Assembly: GCA_002150815.3 (NCBI GenBank)
Contig: NDFF03000026.1
Location: forward strand, 124,001 to 188,000
DNA length: 64,000 bases
Source of the DNA: Grammothele lineata
Taxonomy: Eukaryota > Basidiomycota > Agaricomycetes > Polyporales > Polyporaceae
Direction of reading: 5' to 3'
The notes under the pieces were generated by a model. It was given only the letters and a program-made list of their open reading frames with translations. It was not told the DNA's origin and ran no database searches. The position numbers were made by a program, and so were the translations under genes. Below are positions 24,780 to 34,938 of this stretch, one piece after another. Within the stretch, counting starts at the first letter, position 1. Every line of letters starts with the position of its first letter.

Positions 24780-25164
24780 AACCGAGAACTTACTTCACTG
24801 AATCACGCCCCCAACCCGCCCTCAACATACCTCGCAAACTTCTCCGCGACCGCCTCCTCGCCCCAGTCCACCCGCCCGGCTTCCGCTCGCCAATCCTCCA
24901 GTGTCGGTCATGTCCAAAGCGCTAGAAGCGGCACGCAATCACGGTCCCCGCTCAGAGGCCTCGATGTCTCAAGACTCTCAACCACCGTCGTCCGTACACA
25001 CCCGCTCTGTGGCAGGCTCAGAGACGTCATCGACGCCGTTCTCGCCCACGGAATGGGGGGTCACCGGTTTGCGTGGGGAGGTGGCAAACCTACGACAGCA
25101 GATGGAGGAAATTCGCGCGCACCGGGTTCAATACGAAGCCCCTCCAGAGTGTATGGGGGGATAG
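24780..25164. pseudogene. Chimeric duplication junction: KTI12 3' fragment fused to gtaA tail fragment
   Basis: Positions about 24,805-24,872 copy the 3' end of KTI12 (compare 28,455-28,522), on the plus strand in antisense to that gene's coding. From about 24,881 the sequence switches to the 3' exon of gtaA gene 4 (compare about 21,030-21,335). The gtaA part still reads in frame: MSKALEAARN, TRSVAGSETSSTPFSPTEW, LRGEVANLRQQMEEIR and a stop at 25162-25164. The membrane segment, linker and whole enzyme are absent. The terminal motif has changed from PPEYMEG to PPECMGG, losing the tyrosine. There is no start codon context or signal peptide, so I treat it as a relic. It marks the breakpoint of the tandem duplication. 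Confidence 0.85.
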
Positions 25165-25435
25165 GTGTGTTCGGGTACCAACATTTCTAATGTATTCTCG
25201 CCTTTCATGCGCCACAATACCCTTCTCGTTACCGTTTTTGTTGTGTACCGGCTCTATTACTATTGAGCATCTGCTTGCAAACAAGCTTTCGCTTGTATCA
25301 ATAGGTACTAGTTTTCTCATCCTCATTGTAAGTTGTCACCCGGAACAGCACACAAGATGGGGCGTACAGTGAATTCAAGACGTCGTAAAATATAACAATC
25401 ATACTGTATGAAATATCACGAAACAAACATACTGA

Positions 25436-28125
25436 CTAGAACGTCGAGGAGAAGAACCCTCGTCCCTCTTTGACCGTCTTCGCAGCTTCCACATTTTCAA
25501 CAAGCTTAGAGGAATACATAATGATTCCCATCCGGCGCGCCTTCTGTCTGAAGGTGTAGTCCACATCAAGTGTAAGATCGTCGGCTTTGTGGTGACTGCA
25601 TAATGCCCCGTCAAATTACCATCGAAATGAGCCTCCATGCGACTCGATGTACTGAGGGAAAGTGGCAATGGCTTACAAGTTCGGGAAATGGACCTTGATC
25701 ATAGAGACGGATTCGGTACACCATCCGCACCAAGTGCAGACAATACCGGGCGGATAGATTGAGTCGTCGTCAGCCAGAGAGGGCGGGATAGGCAAACAAA
25801 CGGCATTCTGAAGGTCGCGGACCTGTGCCGCATCTTCTTCGGGGACTTGTTCCCAATGAGGAAGCGCCTCCCTGCCGAGGGTGCTGTAACGTTCGCAATG
25901 GTGTTTTGCATCATGTTCAAGCTACAGATGTCATTGCGGTGACCACATATAGGGCAGAATCAGTACAGCTCATACAAATAAAGACACGAATATCACTCAC
26001 AGCACCGTCCCAGTCGAGCACCTCCAGCTTAGTAGGGCTGTACGCGGTGCACAGCTGACATCGCAGGCGCGCACCGCAAGCGTCCATGTCGGCTTGGGTC
26101 GCCGTGCGGGGATCCATCCCGCAAGCCAGGATTACGTCGCGCGCAGCTTGTAAGAGCCTCCCTTCGGCCATCTTCACAGGCCTGTTGGCTGCCCATTGAC
26201 GTCTGGAGGAGTAGACAGGCCTGGGTGGAGGCTTGCAGTACTGAAACACCAAACCGGTGAATCCGTCTTCTACGGTAACTGGGTTCCAACCTGCAACTCT
26301 GGCGCAGGGATGGAGGGTTATGTCAGGCCAACGGCAGTACGACGGATGGTAATGGTGGCACTGCAAACACTCAGACTTCGCAACTGCGAGATCAACTAGC
26401 TCTGACGTCCGAGCTGTCACATCCGACTCGGAGGCCCCGCCTAGAACCTTCCATATGAGAGTTGCTAAATCCTTGCGGTAATTGTCTGCCCACCGCTCAG
26501 AGAGACGAGGTAAGAGCAGGTCAAATGCGGTGGTAATAGCGGATTCCGTGGCGAGTTCAGGGGTGGTGCCTTCGATGATAGCGCGTATTTCGGGCATGAC
26601 TGCCAGCTCTGGAACACCTCCGAGTGCCTGCAAGCCTGCACCCGGAATCTCCTTCGTGATACGGTACTTGTTGATAGAGTTCTGAAGCCATTCGAGACGT
26701 TCCCACACTCTCTGCTCATATTGAAGGGTTGACCTGTGGTGCCGGATACCATTCAGGAAGCTGATAACGTCTCCGCGAATCTTCTGCCAATCTGCGACTT
26801 TCACTGTGAGACAAACCAATATTGCTCGGCGGTTGAATCTCCTCACCACTCTCACTCAGGCTCTCGGCAATGTTGACGGGTCGGAGTTTTTCTAGATTGT
26901 GCATATTGTCATAAGACATAACGTCGAGTTCATCGCCCCACCCTTCTTCCCGGAGGTGAGACTTGATCCTACAGAACAGCAATGACGTCAGCGGATGGTA
27001 GGCAAAGTAATAAACACGACCTTACGCGTTGAGGCGTTCGGCCTTCAGCACATCCTTCCCTCGGACCTTCGTCGTCTGAACATATTGATACCACGAGCTC
27101 AGCGCCGAGTCATGCTGTTTATGACAGGTCATCAGCAGTTGACATCGCAGGCGCGGACGTCTCCTGACCTGATCAACCTGCTTCATGAATCCAACCCGAT
27201 TCGCAACGAACTCCCTCTTCGCTGATTCATCCGATAGCTTCTGCCATGTTTTCTCAATCACTTCTAAGTCTGACTTCCGATAGAAGTGGGTTTCTCCTTT
27301 GAGGTGACTGCCACGGCAGACTCAGCGGATGGAGAACCTAGAATATGGATCGAACGTACTTAGATTGCACGCGGCCAATCATACAAGCCTCAGTAGCGCC
27401 GTATTCCTTGGAAATGACGTTGAGTACGGGTATATAGCGAACGGGGACTAGCCTATCAGGATGTAGTCAACAAACGCGCCGAATCTGCATATACGCAGTA
27501 AATAACTCTGTGACTCACAAGTCGACTTTGCACGCGTTGCAATACCTGACCCCAAAAATCCACAATGGAACGGATGGCGTGCTCTTCCCACAATTCTATG
27601 TTTGTCTCGTGAACACGCCTGGCAACTTCGCGAAAGGCCTAAGGACCCCTGCCGACTCACGGTACAATTGTTGAAGAAGAGTAGAGCAGCGTACGCGGGT
27701 TCGCTTATATATGTCGGAAGATCAGGAAGGTATTCAATCTGTGATCGTGCTGCTCTCCAACACGGCGCAGTACTCCGGTCCAGGAGGAGATTGCGGAACG
27801 CCTTGGATGTTCGAGCGAGATTGAGGAGGTCGCGAGGATGAAGGACGCTGAAGATCTGTGGAGATGAAGTGGGCTCGAGCCAAGTTGCTCGGAAATATCA
27901 CAGACGCACCTCATACAGCACGTCCAGAGGCATCGTAGGCAAGTCCTTCAATCCACCCCGTCGTCCACGGACGAGGCGGCGAGCCTTGGGCACTTCGCTC
28001 GGACCGCCTGCGACGTTGTCCGAGGCATCGGCGACCCCTGGAGACTTCTGTGTGGTAGATGTCTGGGGTGTCCGTTTTGCGCGCGTAGATGCAGCGGAGG
28101 CTTTGGCTTTCTTGCGGGGAGGCAT
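25436..28125 (-). CDS. F-box/zinc-finger protein, copy B
   Basis: This is the tandem duplicate of copy A, starting at ATG 28125 (MPPRKKAKASAASTRAKR) and ending at 25436-25438 after GRGFFSSTF. It has the same plan: a basic N-terminus, RGRRGGLKDLPTMPLDVLYE, an F-box helix after the first intron, a Cys cluster (CGKSTP... RYCNACK), and a middle helical region with ASESDVTARTSELVDLAVAK-like residues. This is followed by KSECLQCHHYHPSYCRWPDI, RLRCQLCTAYSPTKLEVLDW and a terminal CTWCGW-type finger. Two in-frame ATGs further upstream (28272 and below) are possible, but MPPRKK is conserved in all four copies and decides the start. Its 5' side faces the 3' end of KTI12 on the same strand. Divergence from copy A is spread over the whole gene. 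Confidence 0.82.
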
Positions 28126-28461
28126 GATGGAGGCAACGGAACGACGAAGACTAGCACGGGCGGCCAGCGGCCAGGCGTGTTTCAACTTTCCTGCCCGCGT
28201 CGCGTCCTCGTCACGTGAGGTCATAACCCAGAAGTCAGAATGCTTCAGGCAACTGGACGAAGAGTCCGCCACGTTAGTCGAGTCTAACTATGTATTGGTA
28301 ACGGTACCATAGTCGCCTGCTGTTCTAACGCTCCGGGCATTTGCTCCCCCACTAGACGCCTAGCACATTCTGTCCCCGTTACATACCGCTACAGAAGCTC
28401 GACCTGCCCACCGCTCCCACTCCCAGACGACCATGTCAACTCCCAACCACCAGCATCACTC

Positions 28462-29724
28462 TCAGGCCCCCAACCCGCCCTCGACATACCTCGCAAACTT
28501 CTCCGCGACCGCCTCCTCGCCCCAGTCCACCGCGCCCTTCTCCGTCGTGCCGAGGGTGATCGCCTTCTTGTGCGCCGCGACGAACTGCCGCTTCGCGCGC
28601 TGCAGCTCCGCGAGCGTCACGCGCCGCGCGGGCAACTCCACGCGCACTTTCACCTGCCCTTGCGTAGCCGAAGAAGAAGAGGCGGCGGAGGAAGAGGAGG
28701 AGGAGGAGGAGGAAGGGAGGGAGAGAGAGACGGGTCCGCCGAGCGCCCCCGAAGCAGCTTGCTCGGCCATGATCGCGGCGACCATCGCGGTCGCGGTGTG
28801 CTCGAGCGTACGGAGCGCGTCCGAGGGAGCCTTCGGGACCTACACGAGCGAGAATGCCTCAGCGAGCGCACTCAAAAGGGACAGAGGCAGTGGGAGAGGA
28901 AGAGGGAAGGAGGGAGGGGACTCACAGCTTGTGTGCCGGCGTTCGGGGGCTTGACGACCCCGCCCGTGAGCGCGCGCCAGATGTCGTCCGCGGGCACGTC
29001 CGCGTCCGTCCAGGGCACCGTGAAGAGCGGCGAGTCCCAGCGGACCATGGACGACGGCTCTTCGTACCGCATCACGAGGTTCTCGAGGCTGACCAACCGA
29101 CCGAGCATGGAGAGAACGTCAGCCTCGTAACTCGTTCGTGCATAGAGCAAGCATAGAGAGGAGGCGGGCAGGGGGGCATACGTACGTCTCTGGGGTGTAC
29201 GCGGGCCCGTCGGGGAGACGCGCCGCGTTCCACGCTTTACACTGCTCGCCCGTCGCCGCTACGAAAATCTACCTCACAGCGTGCGTCAGATCCGTTCCGC
29301 TCGCGCGCGAAAAGCCTTCTGGGGGGTTACCTACCGTGCAGACACGAAGCTTATGCTCGCGCGCGGCGCAGTACATCTGGTATCGGAAGCCCTTTATGTA
29401 GTTCATCGAGTCGACGATGAGGATCGTGTCCTGGCCCATCTGTCGCTGCATTGCGGTGAAGAGGGCGGCGCGAGCTGGCTTTTCGGCGCGGCCATCTATC
29501 GCGAAGTCAATTTTCGAGCGTGTGTTGGGCTGGGGGCGTGAAGGAGGCTCACCGTTGTAGACGTCCCGCGAGAGGTTTAAGGAGTCGTCGGAGAGGATGA
29601 CGACCTTCAGCTGAGGACCTTCATATGATGGATCGTTAAGGCGTGCTTGCAGATGTTTTCTTAGCTGGTCTGCTCGCGTAGACTTTCCTGAGCAAGGGTA
29701 CCCGGATATTGTCACCAAAGCCAT
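28462..29724 (-). CDS. KTI12: KTI12, Elongator-associated P-loop ATPase
   Basis: The ATG at 29724 gives MALVTISGYPCSGKST with the P-loop GYPCSGKST. Next come KVVILSDDSLNL and, after a short intron, RAALFTAMQRQMGQDTILIV, NYIKGFRYQMYCAAREHKLR and IFVAATGEQCKAWNAAR. These are hallmarks of KTI12/PSTK-like kinases. A later exon reads LENLVMRYEEPSSMVRWDSP and LFTVPW. The C-terminal part has a poly-Ser run, encoded by the GA-rich tract at about 28665-28730, then VTLAELQRAKRQFVAAHKKA and ARYVEGGLGA before the stop. Family knowledge: KTI12 binds tRNA and activates Elongator, which modifies wobble uridines. Length and motif order are normal. Its last ~70 nt are duplicated at 24.8 kb. An extra run of codons upstream of 29724 belongs to no visible exon, so this start is preferred. 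Confidence 0.92.
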
Positions 29725-30668
29725 AAAAAGCAGAACTTGAAGTCGTTTTCCCAACCGATAGAAGTTGCTTCACACGACGAGCTCACAACAGATGAAGGCA
29801 GGAGGCAAGAAGATATATTCACAATCCAGCTACTAGGCTACTCTAGATAGGATCCCTCTAGCTCGAGGAGCCTTCACTGGGATGAGGGGTTTTCCAAAAA
29901 TTGCTGAAAGCCGAAGCTAACAGACGGGTTCGGATGTGTAATTTGCAATCAGCAAAAGACTGTGCCTCGGTAAAGACCTCACTGGCGACAGTACGTGCCC
30001 GAGCACAAGAATGGGGAACAGCTAACGGGGCGACGGCGTTTATATGATGGAGGAGCCCGCGCACGGACCAGGTTCGCGACCGCATGCAGTTTGCGGGTGT
30101 TTTGCCCGCTTCTTCTCCGCCGCGTCGTGACTCGCTGCGATCCAGAGATGACCCACAACGCCGCTGCAGCGTGGCCCGCGCGACTTCTGCAGCGCGGTAT
30201 ACTGTATATACCAGGTCTGGCGCTATGTTGGGATCGTGAAGAAAGGGGTCCGCAGAGGGGCACCGGAGCCGACGGGGGACGCAGGGATGCAGGCACAGAG
30301 GCTGGGATCTCCATGCGAGAAGAGGGGCGCGTGTCGATCCCGCGATGGCTGACGGCGTTTGGGCTGGGGCGCGGCGGTGCGCGTGGCGGGCTCGTGGTAC
30401 GCAGCCGTGGCCAGAAGGCTACCAAACGTCGAGCGAGAGCGCACGTCGGGCATGGCGGCGGGCGCAGCGCACAGACAACCCTCGAGCGGCGGTCGGTCCG
30501 CACGATGGAAAAGACTGCGAGAGGGAAAGCGCCGACGGCCGTTGTATGGGCGCCTGTGGGAGGCGGCGGAGGTCTGATGGGCAACGGCGAGCGGCGCGAC
30601 CTCTCCCCGTTCTTTCCCTCCCGCCTCGCTCCTCTCTCCCCCTGCCGCGCACGACTGCCCGAGAGGCC
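29725..30668. other. Divergent promoter region between KTI12 and the PSR1-like gene
   Basis: About 940 bp separates two divergent genes. At 30196-30212 there is a perfect inverted repeat, GGTATA-5 nt-TATACC, overlapping a TATATA stretch. It could be a TATA-containing promoter element of the plus-strand gene, but this is only inference. Several GC-rich open frames cross the region without domain content. Confidence 0.4.
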
Positions 30669-32698
30669 ATGGTCGCCGCCGCCTCCGAGCACGTCTCCAA
30701 CACCCCCCAGGTGCGTCTCACGCCGCCTGCCGCCCCCGCGTCCGCGCCCGCCGAGACTCAGCCCGCGTCCCAGGCGCCAGACGCAGGCCCGGGCAGAGAT
30801 GCCGCCGAGTCAACCCAACCAGGCCACCCAGAAGCCAGCCAGCAGGCAGACGACGCCCGCCATCCACGCTCCCACTCCGCCGAGCTCTCTGCGGGCCCTC
30901 CGAGCGGCGCGAGTCCTCCGGCGGCGGATGGCCCTACGATAACGAGCGAAACCCAACCCTCCTCCTCTACCGGGCAGGACCCACTCCCCTCGTCCTCTTC
31001 CCACTCAGACTTCACCGCTGGCTCAGATCCCCCAACCGCCGTGTCAGGCACCGCGATCTCCACCACGTCGTCTCAGGAAAAATCGTCCCCGGAACCCGCG
31101 CGTACGACTGCCGCCCCGAAAGACAAGGAGAACGAGAAGGCGCCGTGCACGACCGCATTCGCGACGCCGGTCGGGAAGCGGCGGCGAGATGGCCAGTCGG
31201 TTTCTGAGGGTGCCCAGACATCGTCGAGCCTGACCGACCCCACTCTCCCTCCAGAGGAGTCCAAGCCTCCGTCCAAGCGCCCAAAGCGCTCGCTCTTCTC
31301 CAAGCTCACGCGTCTCTGCTGCTTAAATACCCAGCACACGCACCCCATCGATCTCGACGAGGGCGCCTCCCCCCGGGTTCCCGACTGCGAGAAGCCCCCG
31401 CTCGATGACGCCGATGCCGTCAACCGCGGGACCCAGTCCTCGACGTCGACAGCAGGTGTGTATATAGCCTTCTTTCTTTCATTTCGTCCCGACCTTCTTT
31501 TTCCTTTTCTCTCCCGCACTAGACCCACCGCTGAGCACCATGAACGCAGTCGCCCCGCCCAACCTCGCGCCGCTCGTCGTCCCGAGCGGGATTCGCACGA
31601 CGCGGAGGTCATCGTGCCGCCCACGCCGACAAAGCAGCTCCTCCCGCTCTCCGAAACCGACGGGCTCACCTCGGGCGCCGTCCAGCCCCCAGGCTCGACG
31701 GGCGAGGGCCTCGCGCAGCCGCACCACAAGCGCATCTCCACCGCGCACGCGGACGACTCGGACAGCTCCTTCACAGACGAGGGCCCGCACGACATGGTCG
31801 ACATCGACGACATGGAGGACGAGGAACAAAGGCTCATCCGGGTAGGCGGCACGGGCATTCCCATGGGGCCGGTGCGTAACGCCGCGTGTGTATATATGCG
31901 CCCGCGCCGCCTTTGTTTACGCCGTCTTCTTCCGCAGGACGGCAAGCCAAAACCTCTCTTGCCTCCGATAGCACCCGAGCACGTCGGGCGTAAATGTCTT
32001 GTGCTCGATCTAGACGAGACGCTTGTGCACAGCAGTTTAAAGGTGTGTTCGGACATTGTATGCGTGCGAGAGAAGATCACTGACATCATCCCGACGCGCA
32101 GGCGGTACCGTCGCCCGATTACATCGTGCCTGTAGAGATCGAGTCGTATTGGCACAATTTCTATGTCCTCAAGCGACCGGGAGTAGACGAGTTCCTCAGG
32201 CGTATGGGTGAAGTCTATGAGGTGGTTGTGTTCACGGCGAGTTTAAGCAAAGTGGGTTCTCTTCGTTTTATCAGACGTGCGAACACCGATTAATGGCGCG
32301 TCAAAGTACGCCGATCCGGTTCTTGATAGACTGGACCCGTACCGTTCCGTCGCGCACCGACTGTTCCGAGAAAGCTGTTACAACCATAAGGGTAACTATG
32401 TCAAGGTACGTCCATGTTCCCGTCATCCCGCGCCACCGTACGTGTCGTCTCGCTTCACTAACTCTCGCTCCCTTCCCCCCAACGCATATAGGACCTCTCA
32501 CAACTAGGCCGCCCAGTGATGGACACGATCATCCTCGACAACTCGCCCGCGTCGTACATCTTCCACCCGCACAACGCCGTGCCCGTCTCCTCCTGGTTCA
32601 ACGACCCGCACGACACGGAGCTCATGGACCTCTGTCCGTTCCTCGCGGACCTCACCGGCGTCGACGACGTCCGCGGGATCCTCAACCCGAACGTATAG
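30669..32698 (+). CDS. PSR1-like: PSR1/FCP1-type (NIF domain) protein phosphatase
   Basis: The ATG at 30669 ([14 protein letters not shown]) starts a long Ser/Pro/Thr-rich, disordered N-terminal half. This part contains [18 protein letters not shown], a basic segment next to a Cys pair. The catalytic half is split by short introns: [19 protein letters not shown] (the DxDxT motif of HAD phosphatases), [92 protein letters not shown] and [17 protein letters not shown], ending at 32696-32698. Family knowledge: yeast Psr1/Psr2 are plasma-membrane phosphatases in sodium-stress signalling, held there by N-terminal cysteines. The internal CC pair may act similarly, but that is inference. Intron donors at about 31456, 31873, 32042, 32251 and 32406 fit the frames. 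An in-frame ATG-less extension to 30345 exists and is not needed. Confidence 0.9.
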
Positions 32699-34938
32699 CC
32701 CCCTCACCTCCCCGGGCCCTCGGTCGAGTCCGCGCCTTCGCTATGAGCCTTGCTGCGTGCGAGGCTGAGCCAGCTCGTTGGCTGCCCCTGCCCCTGCCCT
32801 TTAGTGGGCGAACGTCAAGGCCGCGCCGGCCTACTCATACTCGCGGCCCAACGCCGCGGCCCGCCCGTTCCTATCTTTCTATCCATGTCGCAGCGATGCG
32901 GCGCTAGCATGGACGGACACCCCTCCTCCCCCGTCCCCGTCCCCGTCCCTTTATCTGTCCTGTCCCGAAGGTAGCGCCCGTGCGCACCTTGTCCACGCTC
33001 GTTCTCTCCCCTCATCCTCCTTTTCTTTCACTCCTCCCCGCGTGCACTCCTGCCCCTCTACCTTTCCGCCCGCATATACGCCGTTCCGTGTTGCTCCATC
33101 TCCATCTCCATCCCTCTCTTCTTCCGTCTGTACGCGACCGCTGCCTATACCCCCGCATCGCAGTCGGACCGCCCCTCCTCCCACTTCGGCACTCGGCACT
33201 CGGCTCGCTCCGGATCCTCCTCCTCAGACAAGCGCGTTCTCGCGCCCTTTTTCTCCCTCTCGCTCTCTTTCCACACCGCACGCGCCGCGCATAGGTCGTC
33301 GCCCGCACTGTACGTGTATCACTACCACTGCCACTCACGGCCCCGGCCCCGCCCAACATCATACCTACACCTTGTTTTTCGTCGGATCCGGATCCCGGGT
33401 GATTTTATCCTAAGCTCGGGATATAGCCGGAGGGAAAAGGGAACTCCTTCTATTCGTCCCGCAGGTTGGCTTAGCCTGGCCGACGACTCTCTCACTCCGA
33501 GAGGTACAGCACACGCACACGCACGCGCACATGGATATATAGCAGTAGCAACAGCGCAAGCAAGCACGCCCGCTGGTATCTCGTCGCACGCGTACGTCAC
33601 TTCACTGTAATGCTCGTGATGGTTATCTCAGCGGCTGACGTCTCGTATCTGCAGTCTCAAAATCTATCCCACCGCATCTATTTATTCCTATACCCCCTAC
33701 CCTCGTCTCCACCCCGCCGCGTTCCTCCTCCCTACCTCCCTCCCTTCGTTATTGGTTTATTCTCTCAGGCTCAGGTTGTTGTGTTCTGTGTTTTCTCTCT
33801 CTCTCCTTTTCCTCCTCCGTCCTCTTTACAGTCACAGTCGGTCCCGCGCGATGTCGATCACGAATAAAGCTACGATCTTTCTTACTCGTCATCCGACTAG
33901 TTGTGTGCGCTTGAGTCGTGTGTGCGGGCGACGACCCACGAAAAACCGTTATTCGTGATCTACTCTCGTTCGACGCTGACTGTCTGACACGAGGCTACGA
34001 GATGCCGTCAGTTCCAAAGCCAAACAAGCGTCCTAGTACACTTTCGGCCCGGCCTAGCCTATAGCTAACATATATACGTATGTCGTGCAGGGTGCACGGT
34101 GCCGTACCTGTGCGTGTCAGCCGCCCCCTTGCAAGGGATCTTCGCGCTCTGTCTTTGGCACGTCCCGGGCCGCCGCACGTTGGGCCATAGGCTCCCCTCG
34201 TCCGAGTTTCTCTCACCGTCACAAGTTCTCCGCAGGAGCTTCTCCCACCGTGCCTGGGCGTACGCCATATGGAGGGGGCGTAAGCACCCTCGTCATGCGC
34301 TCTGTTCCTCGAGCTCCGCGCCGGGCTGCGAGCACAGCCTATTAACGGGCACCCCGGGCGAGCCCCCCGGCCTGTGCATGAGAGAGACCGGGTCGAGAAC
34401 GTCGCCCACACGAGTATAGCTCGCTCGCAAAGCTTCCTGCACGCTGGTTCCCTCGCTCCCTGGACCCTCCGTCCCGGACATGGGGGGCACGCGACGAGCC
34501 TACTTATAGGGTGGCCCCGGGATATTCTTGTCGTCCGACTCGTTACTGCGTCGTTATGTATATAGCGGTGGTTGGGGTGCTTTCCGCCGTCCGCTCTCTT
34601 CCTCCTCCGCGTCTCCCTTCCTCCCGTTCTCCCTGCTTGCTCTCTGCAGCGATGCCGTACCGCCGCCTTTACATCGCTCTGCCCGTCTCCGCCCCGCGCC
34701 CGCCGGTCTACACACAAAATAGATAGTCTCATTCGTTTCGTAATTCGCAAGCACAAGCACAACCGCGCGCCCTCTACTCTCTACCCTCCCCGCGCACACG
34801 GACCTCCTCAAGCACCCTTTCTCCCCTTCCCCTTTTCCCTTATTCACCGTTCGCCGCTCTTCGCTCTTCGCCTTTCACTCTTCACGCCTCACCGGCACCC
34901 GCCGCTCTTTCACTCCTCGCTTTCGCTCCCGATCTAGC
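32699..34938. other. Long pyrimidine-rich intergenic region
   Basis: This 2.2-kb stretch lies between convergent genes. It is C/T-rich, especially at 32,990-33,300 and 34,580-34,930. It contains many overlapping open frames on both strands that show no domain, no consistent splice structure and strong compositional bias. I see no RNA gene. It probably holds two 3' untranslated regions and spacer. Confidence 0.45.

Larger units (their letters stand above)
21030..28530. repeat. Tandem duplication of about 3.8 kb (two units)
   Basis: Unit 1 spans about 21.03-24.87 kb and unit 2 about 24.88-28.53 kb. Each contains, in order, the gtaA gene 4 tail, its 3' flank (both read TGTTCGGGTACC just past the stop), an F-box/zinc-finger gene on the minus strand, and the 3' end of KTI12. 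The F-box start codons are 3,869 bp apart and their stops 3,807 bp apart. The units have diverged clearly, so the event is not recent. The outer limits are approximate. Confidence 0.85.

Noticed and set aside
28665..28730. GA-rich tract as a regulatory repeat
   Set aside because: It encodes the poly-Ser run in KTI12 and reads in frame.
28462..29724. First reading of this gene as a tRNA ligase
   Set aside because: The motif order (GYPCSGKST, NYIKGFRYQMYCAAREHK, RYEEPSSMVRWDSPLF) is that of KTI12; no ligase or phosphoesterase motif is present.
30345..30668. 5' extension of the PSR1-like gene
   Set aside because: The extension is Arg-rich antisense-like sequence with poor protein character; ATG 30669 is the first good start.
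31073..32155. 360-codon minus-strand open frame
   Set aside because: It is antisense to the PSR1-like phosphatase, whose catalytic motifs lie on the plus strand.
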